A DNA stretch of 64,000 bases from NCBI RefSeq assembly GCF_037975245.1, contig NC_092574.1:25650713-25714712 (forward strand), given 5' to 3'. The position numbers and the translations under genes are program-made. Positions 12,699 to 27,900 of the stretch are shown piece by piece. This DNA is from Apostichopus japonicus. Lineage: Eukaryota > Echinodermata > Holothuroidea > Aspidochirotida > Stichopodidae. Each line of letters starts with the position of its first letter. Position 1 is the first letter of the stretch. The notes below the pieces were generated by a model. It ran no database searches. It was not told the DNA's origin and was given only the letters and a program-made list of their open reading frames with translations.

Positions 12699-13569
12699 CT
12701 ACGAAGATCTAGAGAGGACATGGTTAAAAAAAAAAAAAAATTATTACGTACGTACGTAATAATACTACGTACGTACGTAATAATTATCACGTACGTACGT
12801 GATAATACTACGTACGTACGTAATAATATCACGTACGTACGTGATAATTACTACGTACGTACGTGATAATTACTACGTACGTACGTAATAATTACTACGT
12901 ACTTATGTAGGGATTATCACGTACGTATTTAATAATTATAACGAATGCAGGCCTACGTATACGTACGTGTTGAGTGATATAGCCTATGTTAACACTTGTC
13001 TAACGTAAGCGAGCCTACGTTATATACTGCGGGTGATACATCTTCATATCAAAGATGGAGAGGGATGAACTTGTTCGTATGTACATTAATTTAGGGTTTA
13101 GCCAGAAGGAAATCCTTTATTACTTTGACAGCAAAGCATCGGATAATAGTTAGGCGAAAGACATCTCAGACGCATTATGAGGAGCCTTTTCTTGTATCGC
13201 ATGAAACATTCAGACATTGTGTATGTGGAGATTTTTATATTTTGGCAAGCCTAAGCACAGACATTCATGTGGTGTTAGTCGTGCGAAAGTACCAATTGTC
13301 TGTCTCCGGCATTTTTTAGTTAACTGTAAGTATAAGCTTGACTTCTGTGGTGTACGTATCTTGCATGTAGACCAATATGTTACAGTATGTACGTACCGGG
13401 TACCGCCACTTCTTACTATCTTCAGTATAGAACGTAAAATGATCACGTACCGTACGTACGTAATAAATATTACGTACGTACGTTATAAATATTACGTACG
13501 TACGTAATAAATATTACGTACGTACGTAATAATTTTTTTTTACCACGTCCTCTCTATAGATCTTCGTAT
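12699..13569. mobile_element. Foldback element with (ACGT)3AATAAT tandem arrays at both ends
   Basis: The left end ACGAAGATCTAGAGAGGACATGG is the inverse of the right end CCACGTCCTCTCTATAGATCTTCGT. Next to each end is a T/A run, then tandem copies of the self-complementary ACGTACGTACGT spaced by AATAATNNT: about nine on the left (12739-12945) and four on the right (13444-13530). The ~480-bp middle has no frame that I recognise. Confidence 0.75.
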
Positions 13570-13876
13570 ATAGACAGTGTCGAACGACAGATTAAAGAGA
13601 GACTAAACATATATTCAATCGCCTAAGTCATTTACTTCCATTTCATCTTACAGAGTCTGTTCAAAGTATCTCTTCGAGATCCGGCTTCAAGGTTCACATA
13701 TGAGTTTCCAGTCATTTGGCCTAAAAATAACCATCCAAACTAACCTCACATCAGTCAACTACCTAAACATCAACCTCAATCTTGTAACCGGCATACGTGC
13801 ACCAACTATACAGGAAACCCGATAACCTACCCATGTTCATCATCGCGTAATTCAACCACCCACCAACTTTAATCAT
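13570..13876. other. Unassigned spacer
   Basis: AT-rich sequence with a run of AAC/ACC-rich words and no coding or repeat signature that I can support. Confidence 0.3.
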
Positions 13877-14350
13877 CAGGCGCGGCGGAACGGGAAAAAT
13901 TATTGGGGGGGCTAATGTGGAGACTATCTAAGCGGAGCGCCACCATTGGTTGGCGCGAAGCGTACAAGAAAATTTTGGGTTTTTCAAACCCCCAGATGGC
14001 CGGAAACGGCACTTCCCGAGTGTTTCATGCTGCGAATACCTAGCCCTAAAATATGGGTCTCAAGCCTGCAATTTTTCAGATTGCACGTAAAAATCTGAAA
14101 AAACATTGTAATTTGTATATTCGATGGTGTTTTAAGAGAGTAGCTATTACTCGTAGTGTACTCGCAAAGACGTTTTTGAGTGTAGTAAGGGGAAGTTGGA
14201 GAACTGGCTGAAATGAGGCAAGTCATTGGCCTAAGACGAAGTCGTGTTGCGCTTACCGGTACTCACACTCACTGCTTCCACTTTTCACGGGGCGTGAAGA
14301 CGCGGTTGGGGTGACAATGTGGTCTATAGCCAGGTGACGGGCCGAGGGCC
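13877..14350. mobile_element. hAT-B-related fragment
   Basis: It starts CAGGCGCGGCGGAAC. The interior shares GACTATCTAAGCG, GCGCCACCAT, GTTGGCGCGAAGCGTAC, GAAAATTTTGGG and ATGGCCGGAAACGGCACTTC with element B at 25142-25270. I found no matching right end, so it is truncated or diverged. Confidence 0.6.
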
Positions 14351-14688
14351 CCCCAGCATTTACTAAAATTATTATACACCTATATAGTATACGTGTGCAT
14401 CAGATCGACAAGTATGCATTGAAAAATGGGCAGATGCACGTTTCGGAGCCTTGGTTAATGGGGGGGGGGGGGCTTATCATGCATTTGCCCCCTCAACTTT
14501 TTCATTGGGGGGGGGGCTGGACCCCCAAGGAAAAAGTATATATATATATATATATATCATGTTTGATCTCTAGAGTAAGGCAAAATATGTCACCAAAAAC
14601 AGAACTAGTATTGTTCGATACAGGTGACAAACGCCTACAGTGGAATGAAGACCTTCCTTACCGGTTTCGAACCTCTGGACATGCAATC

Positions 14689-14762
14689 AGCGTCCATAGC
14701 CTAGTGGTTAGGGTGTCCGCGTACAGAGCGGAAGGCCCGTGGTTCGAATCCCGGTGGAGGCT
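14689..14762 (+). repeat. tRNA-like SINE head (or tRNA pseudogene)
   Basis: The 74-nt segment has A box TAGCCTAGTGGTTAGGG, an anticodon arm TCCGC-GTACAGA-GCGGA (loop triplet ACA), B box GGTTCGAATCC, and acceptor arms AGCGTCC/GGAGGCT with one mismatch. The T stem is imperfect and a (TA)n tail follows at 14812. A reverse B-box-like GGTTTCGAACC lies 20 nt upstream (14662). It is most likely a SINE. Confidence 0.55.
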
Positions 14763-14811
14763 GAAATTTTTTTCACTGTTCTTGATTTTCCAACTCATTA
14801 CGATTTTCATT

Positions 14812-14862
14812 TATATATATATATATATATATATATAGTATATATATATATATATATATATA
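14812..14862. repeat. (TA)n microsatellite
   Basis: Two TA runs with one AG interruption follow the tRNA-like segment and could be its tail. Confidence 0.9.
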
Positions 14863-14995
14863 AGAAGAACATGTACTCAATGGTAATCTGGTTTAGTGAG
14901 CTGTATATGTGGCCTAACATTAGAAGTAGGTACTTACACATTTACGCATCATTGGAATTTCAAACGTTATACTAAATGCATGCAGACTTAACAGA

Positions 14996-17353
<2,358 letters not shown>

Positions 17354-18346
17354 CCACTTTTGTATCATAATGAAACTGTAAATATATCTCAAAGCTCAAC
17401 TAATGTATCCCAAAATTTTCGATTCACTTATTTCGATATTTCTTGAATATAATTTGAAAATTGTGATATAAAAAGGCCCACAGCTTGACTTCCTATCGAA
17501 ATATCGACAGTGCTTATCTCAATAGTTCAATTATTAGATATCAAATGATCACCTCGTCTTGAAATTCAGGATTAAACTGGTACTACGTGTATACAGAACA
17601 GTGAAGACAATTACATATAAGGGTTTATACGAAAGGACGTTTTTATCGAAATTTTGAGGTCGAACATTCGACGGATTCTGACGTATAAATACTGTGGCAC
17701 TCCCTTTAATAATGCAAAGATACAAGTGATTGATCCAGCCTGAAATGGAGTACATCTCTAGTCTGTTACAATAACCTGTGAGGTGGGGGTGGGTAGGGGG
17801 GCTGAAACATACACTGTAGTTGTTCTTATTTCCATATTGTCATGAATACCATCAAGTGTTTATTTGTTAACAATAACGTAATTTGACACACATATTTTTT
17901 GTCGCCAATACGATGTGTAAGTGTTTTTTTCGAAAAGGTGTTCGAAAATCACAAACTAGCAAAAAAAACCTCAAGGGAGTGATGTATTTTACTACAAGGC
18001 AACATTAAAAGAACGGCTAGTAGGAAACAAAACTTTCTCATGATGTTGAAGAGAAATGTAAAGACACTCAGGCTCCTATAGAAGCAGCACACATGATGTT
18101 TCGAGAAGTTTAAGTTATGAATGCATGTCCGAATCAATACTAAACTATATTTACACAATTACGTCAGCATTCAAAGCCATTGGAGCTCGCAAATAAACAT
18201 GTATTGTCACTCATAAAGCTTGAGCAAACCCTATTGATGTTGATATTTCATAACTCTGTATAGGCCATATAGGCCTATGTCAACAAACATTAAAAACAAA
18301 GACATGAACATTGTGACCACGTAAATTATCCTGTCAATTTCAACAG
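17354..18346. other. Upstream of the first visible ACSF2 exon, nothing identified
   Basis: No exon encoding a mitochondrial presequence, no start codon linked to a donor, and no recognisable repeat. The missing ACSF2 5' exon could lie here undetected or further left beyond the repeats. Confidence 0.35.
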
Positions 18347-21300
18347 ATCTCTCTGGCGGCCCAGGAATGACGTCAGACTCTCAGATAGCTATTGTCATGG
18401 AGCAAGTGACCTTCCGTTACTTGGTAAAACGATTGGAGAAGCTCTTCAGGACAGCGCAGAGAAACATCCCAATAAGAATGCATTTGTGTATGGAACAGAG
18501 GGCGACAGACACACCTTCAGTCAACTCCTTGATGAGGTGTGTTGTACTACAGTAGGCTTACATGCTGGGCAGGGTCGAAATATCATCATCAAACCATTTA
18601 GCAAATCGCAATATGTACGGATAGTGTGAAAAAGGAACAGTCAATGTACGCGTTCTCGTAGTGTTTACACGTACAGTTCAACTTGAAACATTTAACGCAG
18701 CTATTTATTAATCGTCTTCAAACATTAAACAATCATCTTTTTCCATCAGTCTAGAACGAAACCCTGTGACTCTACATTGCATATATCCCTTCTGGCATCT
18801 CTACTCTGAAACTATTTGGTAGTAACACGAAGGAACAACTTTGTGAGCGCCTACAATAATCGCACAATCGATAATCTGCATATATGATGCGGTCAACCGA
18901 CATCATTTTGTAAAGATACATTATAACATCACGTTACTGAATAACGTGTCACATTACCGACACGAATGCTAACACGTTTACCCAATCGTCAATTGTTGAA
19001 ACGTGCGATCAGTAACCTTTTCAATCTCCATATGTGGCAATTCGTTGTTTTTCCGATGTGCTATTAAACCATCGATCGCATGGTACAAAGTTACTGATAG
19101 GTCGGTTTGTTTGTATATATGACTCTGTCCTGGGGAATCCGCATGCGCAGAGTATGATATGCCTTTGTTACGCAAGCTAGTCAAGTGAATGTTGAAACAG
19201 GGAGTATAAAACTCCCTGGTTGAAACCAGCCAGTTTGGGCAATATCCTAATGCTATAGTATCACCATTAAGGTTTTTTTCAGGTCATGATTCAAATCACT
19301 CGTATTGACAAAGTGAACAGTTCCAAACCAAATAGTTAATCTCAATGAAAAAGGTTATTTCATGTTGGCACAAGTTTCAACTTTGTCAGTTCAACTATAT
19401 CTTCTAATAAAATTGTTTATTCCAGGTTGATCGTGTAGCGGCCGGTTTCTTGTCTATTGGAATCACGAAAGGTGACCGAGTTGGAATGTGGGGACCTAAC
19501 ATCAAAGAATGGATCCTTACTCAGTACGCATGCGCCAGAATCGGTGCCATCTTGGTCAATGTCAACCCTGCATATCGATTACAAGAGCTGGAGTATGCTA
19601 TAAACAAAGTCAGTTCGTCTTCGTAACATTTCCAAATGGAAACATATTATTTTATAATACTATTCATTCATGCCGATTAATAAGGTAGACATGAAGCTAT
19701 ATGCAGGGGGGGAGTCCTGAGGCAGGATGTGTGGCCCTGTGGTCGTTGAAGCCATGTAGGAGAAATCTGGGGGTTCTCCACCAGATGAAGTTAAAAATTG
19801 TAGCCGTGAATTGGTGTTTTCTGAGGCAGACTGTTTACTAAGGCTTTAAATTAAAAGGGTTGTGTACACCCCATCCGCGGATCGGCGGCGGATGGGAAGG
19901 ATCGTGTTAAGATATTCACATAATGCTTCTACAAAAGGCTTTCTAAAGCTGACTCGCTTGACTTCCTTCTTCGTAATTTTAATCGGGAAGGTTCTATTTG
20001 TTTACAGGTCGGAATGAAAGCAATCGTCGCTCCTCAAACCTTTAAAACTCAGGATTATTATGGAATGCTGGCGGAATTGTGTCCAGAACTAAATACCGCC
20101 AAACCTGCAAAACTTCAAAGTAAAAGGTATACGGTGTAAAGTGATGTAATAATAAGTTTGTAACCCTCCAATCACCCTGGCACTCTCAAAGTTAGTATAA
20201 TCTAAACGGTCAGAACCACCAAAACAGTCAATCTTTTGAATCTTTTTAGCCTGCTAAACTTTGAGGAACATGCTTCTAGATATAGGCTACGTGTGTTACC
20301 ATACAGTGCTTCGGACGAGTGGACAAAGCCGTTGGCATTAGAAGCAATTTTGGAACCTACCATCCGGGAGGTTGGGGTTCTAGCCCTGGACGGTCAAAGT
20401 AGGAGAGGGTTTTCATCCAGGAGAAATCCACGGTTTCCTTTCCTGAAATGTAGTTCAAAATGTCCAAAAATGATTTAAAACTGTGACGCCGTGAAAAGTA
20501 CGTGATAAGCCATTCGGTTCCTCTTTCATGTACATGCTTTAGCGTCATAAAATTAAAGCATTTCATTCCGAACCTATAATTTGACAAGTTGTGTCATTAA
20601 GGCTGATTAATAATTATTTCAGACCGGGAATACTCAGTCCACGTTTCCACTGATTTGAACTTGGACTCGGTTTCTCTGAACTATGTTCTCGAAGGTCATT
20701 TGGCTTGGACTTGAATTCGGGGATTCTTTTCTTTTCTCTATCCAGACTTCCAGATTTAAGATCTGTGATAGTGGCCACACAAGAAAATCTCAATGGTACT
20801 CTTAAATTTGATGACGTCAGACAAATGGGCGGAGAGAAGCGACATGACATTGAAAAGCTTGGCCGGGAATTGCAATTCGACGATCCAATTAACTTACAAT
20901 TTACTTCAGTTAGTATATACCGTAAATTTGCATAATAATCATTGCATATAATTACTGATGAGACTTTCTTTGTTTCATACTCTTGCTTTGTGTTTATATT
21001 ATCTTTCTCCAATGTCTAGGAAATATCAAAGCAAAAGGAAAGATCTCTCTCGGTCAATTTGAACTTTTATTTCTTTTATCATTATTCAGTTATGAAATAC
21101 AAATCGTATAGTCTGTTGTAATGATGCTAAGACTGATAAGAATTAATACAGGACAATATGTTGCAATACATCCCGCTGTGCACTTACCTGTGCGCATTCT
21201 GACACAACATCGTAACACAATATGGGATACACATAGACCTATGCGCATTCAGACACAATAACGAAACACAATGTGGGATACAGATAGACTTATGCGCATT

Positions 21301-21905
21301 CTGGCACAATATCGTAACACAATATGGGTCACAGATAGACCTATGCGCATTCTGACCAAAATAACGTAACACAATATTGGTTACAGACTCAATTTCACAT
21401 CACATCCGGGTATTGAGGGTGGATCACGTTGCTTGCAAGTTCGTGGCCGGGTTCTACTTTGGGTGACAATCTTGATGAGATGCAAGTAGTCGCGGATACA
21501 TCGATGGTTATAGTTTGCACGTTCTGTCTATTTTTATTTTTACAGGGAACAACAGGACACCCAAAAGGTTGTATTTTGACCCACCATAATATTGTGAATA
21601 ATGCCTACATGTGCGGACATGGCTTGGAATATTTTAGAGAGGTATTTACTTTTTTCATAAAAGATATTGCCTTCTCCGAACCGTTTGTCGTCGAAAAATT
21701 CCACATGTGAAAAATGACCTTGTTTTCATAGCATTTAGATATTGCTGTAAAATTAAACCATTTGAATTGAGAGTAAGGAGTAAGTGTGCGGTTGTTTCCC
21801 CTTCTTAGTGTTTCTTGACATTTATTAAAAACTTTTTCATCCCACAAGGATATCATGATTGGCATATCTATTGAATCTACCGGATGAAAAATGTATTTGA
21901 ACTTG

Positions 21906-21980
<75 letters not shown>

Positions 21981-24900
21981 TGTTAACTTTTTTATGGATA
22001 TACGTATAATTATAAAGTATGGACCAAATATCCTGATTTATTTCAACCATGCACAGAATGCTGTTCTTTGTTCTGCGTTACCACTCTATCATTGTGGAGG
22101 CTGTGTGGTGGGTAGCTTAGCTGCGATGGTCCACGGAGCAACTAGTGTCCTCCCCGCCCCTGGTCACGAACCAGAGAAGATCCTTCACTCTATCCAAAAT
22201 GAAAAGTCAGTACACCTGATGTATGCTACTTGCTCGTGAAATGTTTTCTTTACCGAGTAAGGTTAATTGATACCGTAACAACTTGAAACAACAACTGTTT
22301 CAATGGACAATAGCACCCCTGGGAGACTTAAGTACAATAAACCAAAAGCAGTCGATCGACATACGATCAAGAAGGCGGATTCAGGAATTCATAAAAGTGG
22401 GATATACGCATGACCATGCCTGTCTGGGATCATCGTTGAAAGTTAATCCCTTGTAGAGGGCCTGCGAGTATCCTCTGCTATAGTAAATGGTGCACTCTGA
22501 GACATACTTCCCTATTTCGACCAACCATTTCGTTTGAGGTTGAAAAGAGGTTAACCACCTCCGCCTCCCCACCCACTTCCCGTCTTGGACACAATAAGGT
22601 CTCAACTCCCACGAGATAAAGTTACTCCAAGAGACAGCAAAATAAATAGTGTTTTCAGTTGATCATTTGCGTTCTCTATCTTACTTGAGGAAGATTCCGG
22701 TTATCTTAACATGTGGCACATACATGACGACGTTTGTTCGATGAAAAGTCTGGCATCAAAGTGTTTACACACACGAATAAACACGAGAATATGTCAAGCA
22801 TGTAGGCCCACTTACAACTCAGTTTCACTGGCTGCAAATTTTAGCATAATTAGTTCCTTCCAAAAAGTTATCAAAAGCTTCCATATTGTTACATTCTAGT
22901 AGTTTTATATCATCATGTACGCGTATCTTGGTCACTACATGTTGTTCCTTGTAATGTTATCAGTTCTCTTTGTTTAATCAGATATTACACTCGTAGGACT
23001 AAGTTTATGACAATGAGACACATATTGTTATTTTTTTCTTAGATGTACCGTCCTCTTGGGCACACCAACTATTTATATCGATACTTTCAACCATCCTAAA
23101 CTACGCGATTACGATACCAGTTCAATGTCTATTGGTGGAATCGGGGGAGCACCATGTCCTCCAGAGCTGTTGAAATTATTTGAGACCAAAATGAACATGT
23201 CCGCCGTGGTGAGCTCATCGAAATGTCTTCTTTCCACTATTGCAAAGTCTTCAGTCTTCCTCAAAATACAGTCACGTGGTATTGCCGAAATATTACAAGT
23301 TAGACTTTGTTTAAATGAAAAGTCGAGTTACATTTCCATGTCAGAGAAATGAGAGACTCTTCTTCCACATCATTTCTCCCACATCCCAGTTCGCAACACC
23401 ACCCACTGGCAATTGCTACTTTGTACGTTATATCTCCTAGAAAATGTGTCATATACATAATTGAACTATAATGTTGTCTCTTAAAGGTATAACCTTCTCC
23501 AAACCATATAGCAAGACTGACCAAACATATCTGAACCCTGTTCTCTTCCATTAGGTCGTGTATGGTATGACTGAGGTCAGTACTATATCGAACATGACGC
23601 GGATCGGTGATTCGGCGGAGATTATCCTCAACACTGTCGGTAAACCTGCCGAGCATGTCGAGGTTTGGATTTAACTGTAATATGAAACAGTATTTTACAT
23701 TACCATAGAAGTATATAGCCACACAGTGTCGAAGTCATTATTTCTTCCAATGTGCAAAAGTCGGTAATTTGTGTCCAATTTGAGGCTGGGGACGGGAAGA
23801 GACGTTGACGAGGACGTAAATGGACGGGACGGGGACTGTGACGGTGACGTGACGGGCGTGGATATGGGACGGGACCGGAACGAAACGAGAGGGGAAGGAA
23901 CGGGCAGGTACGAGCCAGGACAGGAAATTGACGATAGGGCTGACGGTAGGCTCATCTAAAGCAAATAAAACATTTTTCATCAACTTATTCTTACTGCAAT
24001 TTTTTTAAATTTAATTGCCGCCGATATTAGGTAAAAGTTGTCGACCCTCAAACGAAGAAGATTGTCCCTGTTAACGAGCGAGGTGAGGTCTGCATGAGAG
24101 GATACAGCGTGATGCGAGGTTACTGGAATGACCCGGAGAAAACAGCCGAGACCATTGATGAAGAAGGATGGCTGCACTCGGGGTAAACATAGCATCTCAG
24201 ATTTGTAGTTGTATTCTTATCGTATTACTTGTAACCATCAAACAATTATAAGCCCTCCCTACATGTAAAAGCAAAATAATAATTTAAGAAAAAAAAGAAC
24301 GTTAATAATTAGAACACTATGGTCGCTATGTTGCTTAGAGGGAATTTATCCGGCCGTGACGTCTCATGTTTGTGTGTGTATGCCTGCGTTTATTTTGTAT
24401 TCTGACTGAGGACGTGAACAAAAGAATTCCATGTCCTCGGGTGTGATTTCTAAATAATCACTACGTCCTCGCAAGGATTCTATTGTTAAGGGGTGTTAAT
24501 TAAGGTTAGGGTACGTAGGTTTGAACGATGGAAGAAAGCAATGGGTCCTCTGTCTGAATAAAAAACACAGCTGTGTGTGTGTTAAGTTATAAATATACAC
24601 ATTATCTTGTGAACACGTTAACTAAAAACCTACTGGATGTCTGATCTTCATACTTGAGTTCTGTGTATTCATCTTAGTGAGTAGGCCCTAAGAGAACCAT
24701 ATAGTTTTCCTTGGAAGTCAAACGTCATATGTGGTCAACAGAAGCCAATAGTCCGAAGCCTCGTAGACACGATAATGCCAAAAGTAAAGTTTTGTTCAAC
24801 TGCTTTCTTGTGCACATGTAGATCAGTAAGTGGAAGAATGTTATCGTTTTGTTAGGAGATCAAAGGTCATTTCTGGTGAGTAGAGGTCATAGTCTGAAAA

Positions 24901-27900
24901 CAATTGTAAGTTTACACTTGCAGTAAAACATAAATGAAGTTCATGTTTGATATATATAGATCCACTTCAGGGGCGTATCCAGGATTTTCCAATAGGGGGG
25001 CGCCAGGCATGAATGGTCGCCGTCCTGGGGGATGGGTCTAAGGGGAGGGGGTGTACAATTTTTGCTTTCAAAGAAGGGCTGAAATGCAAAATGGTGTCAT
25101 ATGCATGGGCGGCGATCCGTACTTCCGAGTGGGGGGGGGATATGACCTTGTTGACTATCTAAGCGTAGCGCCACCATGAGTTGGCGCGAAGCGTACCAGA
25201 AAATTTTGGGATTAACAAACCCTCTAGATGGCCGGAAACGGCACTTCCCGAGGTTTCCAAGCGGCATATACCCAACTTTAAAATAGGGATGTCATGTCCG
25301 AAATATCTCATAATCAGGATCCAAAATACTTTTTTTTTTAATTTCGGGTGTTATTTTGGGAAAATTGCCCTTGTCAATCTTGTTTCAGGCGCAACGTTAG
25401 AACGTTCGAGAGCTCTGTTATATTATTCGATGAAGAAAATGGCCTCATGCAGGCTATTATAGGCCTATACACATGCAATACACAATTACACATAGTTACA
25501 TTCCTAGGTACCGATTGCTAGGGCATCCAGGTGAAACGTGTATTAAGCATTACCCTGGTTACATGAGATTCTCAGCTGTTCGAGGGAACATGTACGTGTG
25601 TAGGCCTACTATAGGGCCTATATGAATACTATGAGGGTGCATATATGTACTATATCAATCAGTGGCGTAGGAAGGTACTTTTGAGCGGGGGGGCTGAAGA
25701 CTGATGGCCGGGCTGGGGGAGGGGTCAAAGGGGAGGGGGTGTCCCCCTCCCCTTTGGAATTTTTTTGCATTTCCAGGTGGCCTCAGATGCAATTTGGTGC
25801 AATATAGCACATTTCAACTCCCACTCCATTTTGTAAAGAATTTTGCATTTTCACCTGGCCTTAAATGCAATTTGATGCTCCATATGAGATTTTTTTCTCA
25901 TTTGGAAATGAAAAAGGGGTTTTCTGACTTGCGGAGCGGGGGGGCGGAATGATACTTCCGCCCCCCCATATTTTTCACTGGGGGGCTGGCGCCCCCCAGC
26001 CCCCCCCCCCCGGTTCCTACGCCCTTGATATCAATACCGTTGGCGCAATAATACATTTTGTTGTTATAGGGCCAATGAAGCCTACAGTCAACTATATTTG
26101 CTTTATAAAGACGCTTTATTTGAAAAGATCGCACTGCGTTTATGGTAGGCGAGAAATGAAGCTAAAAAAGAGCCGTACATTAACGAAGATGCATAAATGT
26201 AGGCATGAAAATATTCTTATCCCTGGCATTTGGTGGGGGGGGGTATGGTGCATTACATCCCCTCCACCCATTTTCATGGGGGTATATATCCCCCCTCCAC
26301 CCAGGATCGCCGCCCATGGCCATATGTGATCCATTTTTCGACCTTAATAATAAGCAACATTTCCAGTAAATATGGACACAAAATGCACAATTTAGTATGG
26401 CTGGCATGTCATTTAGTGTTTATAGTGATAATACAAACACAATTACCATCTATGTTTCTAAAACTATTATGCCGCCGAACTTCGCCAGAACCTTTTTTTG
26501 GCAAACAAAAAATAAAGCATACGGGAGGGGGGGGGGGGGGTTGAGCGATCACCGACATCTCACATAAAGGTCGTCATCAATTTTTTTTTTTTTTTGCTTA
26601 ACTTTTTTTTTTTTTTGGTGACGGCCAATAGGGGGGGCGCGCACCTGTTGCGCCCCCCCCCTGGATACGCCCCTGCACTTGCTGATCATTTGACGTCAAC
26701 AGTGGTACGTCATAAACGTGGAAATACTATTCACATGCGTGTAATATTTTCACGTTTCTGACTTGCAGTTTTTACGGCGCTTTGGTATTATCCCATGTAA
26801 ACTGTGGCAATGAATTATAGTCCGTTGGCGTTCTGCTGGTTTTGACATGTAATCATTATTTGTATCTCTCTTCAGAGACCACGGGTTGATGGATGAGATG
26901 GCTAGGAATAAAACGTGCGCATTAAAATCGAAATTAGGCCGGCATATATGCGACTTAATGCTCGCAAAGATTTGAATATTATTTACCATTTATTTATTTT
27001 ATGTCCTCTGTGGACAACGGAACACGCTACCGTGTTGTTTTGGAAGTATACAATGGCAGTTTTTGTGACATGTTTTTTTTTTCCTTTACCTCTTCAGAGA
27101 CCTCGGGATGATGGATGAGATGGGTTACTGTAGGATTGTGGGAAGGATTAAAGATATGATAATCAGAGGAGGGACGAATATCTTTCCAGCAGAAATAGAA
27201 AGCTTTATTCATCAACATCCTAAAGTAGAGAATGTTCAGGTTAGTCTTGCGACGTTGGAATATTTCTGAACAGAGAACGAAAAAAGGCTCCTGGTTTGGT
27301 AAATTGCACAAAATGACGTGATGATGACGCCGACATACTCTGAATATTCATGTCATGAGTTAACTATAGGCTTGTGTAATTCTTTTGTTCAATATGCACA
27401 TGATGTAAATTAGATGATATGATATTAAATCGTTGTTTAACATTTATTTTAAAGTTTTCTCCATTTAAACTACAAAGTCAGAGAAAGACGTTATTACTTT
27501 TATGTAAGTCCTTGGCCAGATATGTGTTTGATGTTTCGTTTTTGAAATAATTGAGGATATGGGACGTGACGTCATCGTGAAGTGAACAGATTATATTGAA
27601 TCGGTGTCAATTTGTTTAGGCGTGGTTTAGCGGTTCGAGTGTCCGTCCTACTGTTATTGGCTTCCCGGTTCAAATCCGCTCCAGAATTATCAGATTATCA
27701 TTACCTTTTAAAAATCGCTACTTTCCAATGTTGATGAGCGGTGAGTCTTCTGTGGATTTGGTACTAAAAAAAGTAATCAGGAGCATTTGGATCCTTCATT
27801 AGTTTCGAAAAACGTCTTTTTGCACTGCTGCACTGCAGTGATGACGTATGGGTTGCCTTCACGTCCCTTAGTATTCAAGAAAGTGGTAGGAAGTTATAAG

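Larger units (their letters stand above)
24968..26675. mobile_element. Outer hAT-type element A (5-bp TSD), containing nested elements B and C
   Basis: It starts CAGGGGCGTATCCAGG and ends with the exact reverse complement, a perfect 16-bp TIR, followed inside on both ends by a G-run and GCGC. CACTT flanks it directly at 24963-24967 and 26676-26680, a 5-bp target duplication. No transposase is visible, so it is non-autonomous. It lies in ACSF2 intron 9. Element B sits inside it at 25104-26318. Confidence 0.85.

Noticed and set aside
14689-14762. A functional tRNA gene
   Set aside because: Imperfect T stem, rare ACA triplet, and SINE-like surroundings with a (TA)n tail.
18367-18555. Open frame across the first visible ACSF2 exon as a separate small protein
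   Set aside because: It is in a different frame from the conserved ACSF2 protein and runs past the donor at 18537.
25898-26544. Several overlapping open frames on both strands rich in Gly/Pro
   Set aside because: They translate G/C runs inside non-autonomous hAT elements and match no transposase.
26876-26975. A genuine additional or alternative ACSF2 exon
   Set aside because: It repeats only the start of exon 10, has no good donor and soon reaches a stop; kept as a relic.
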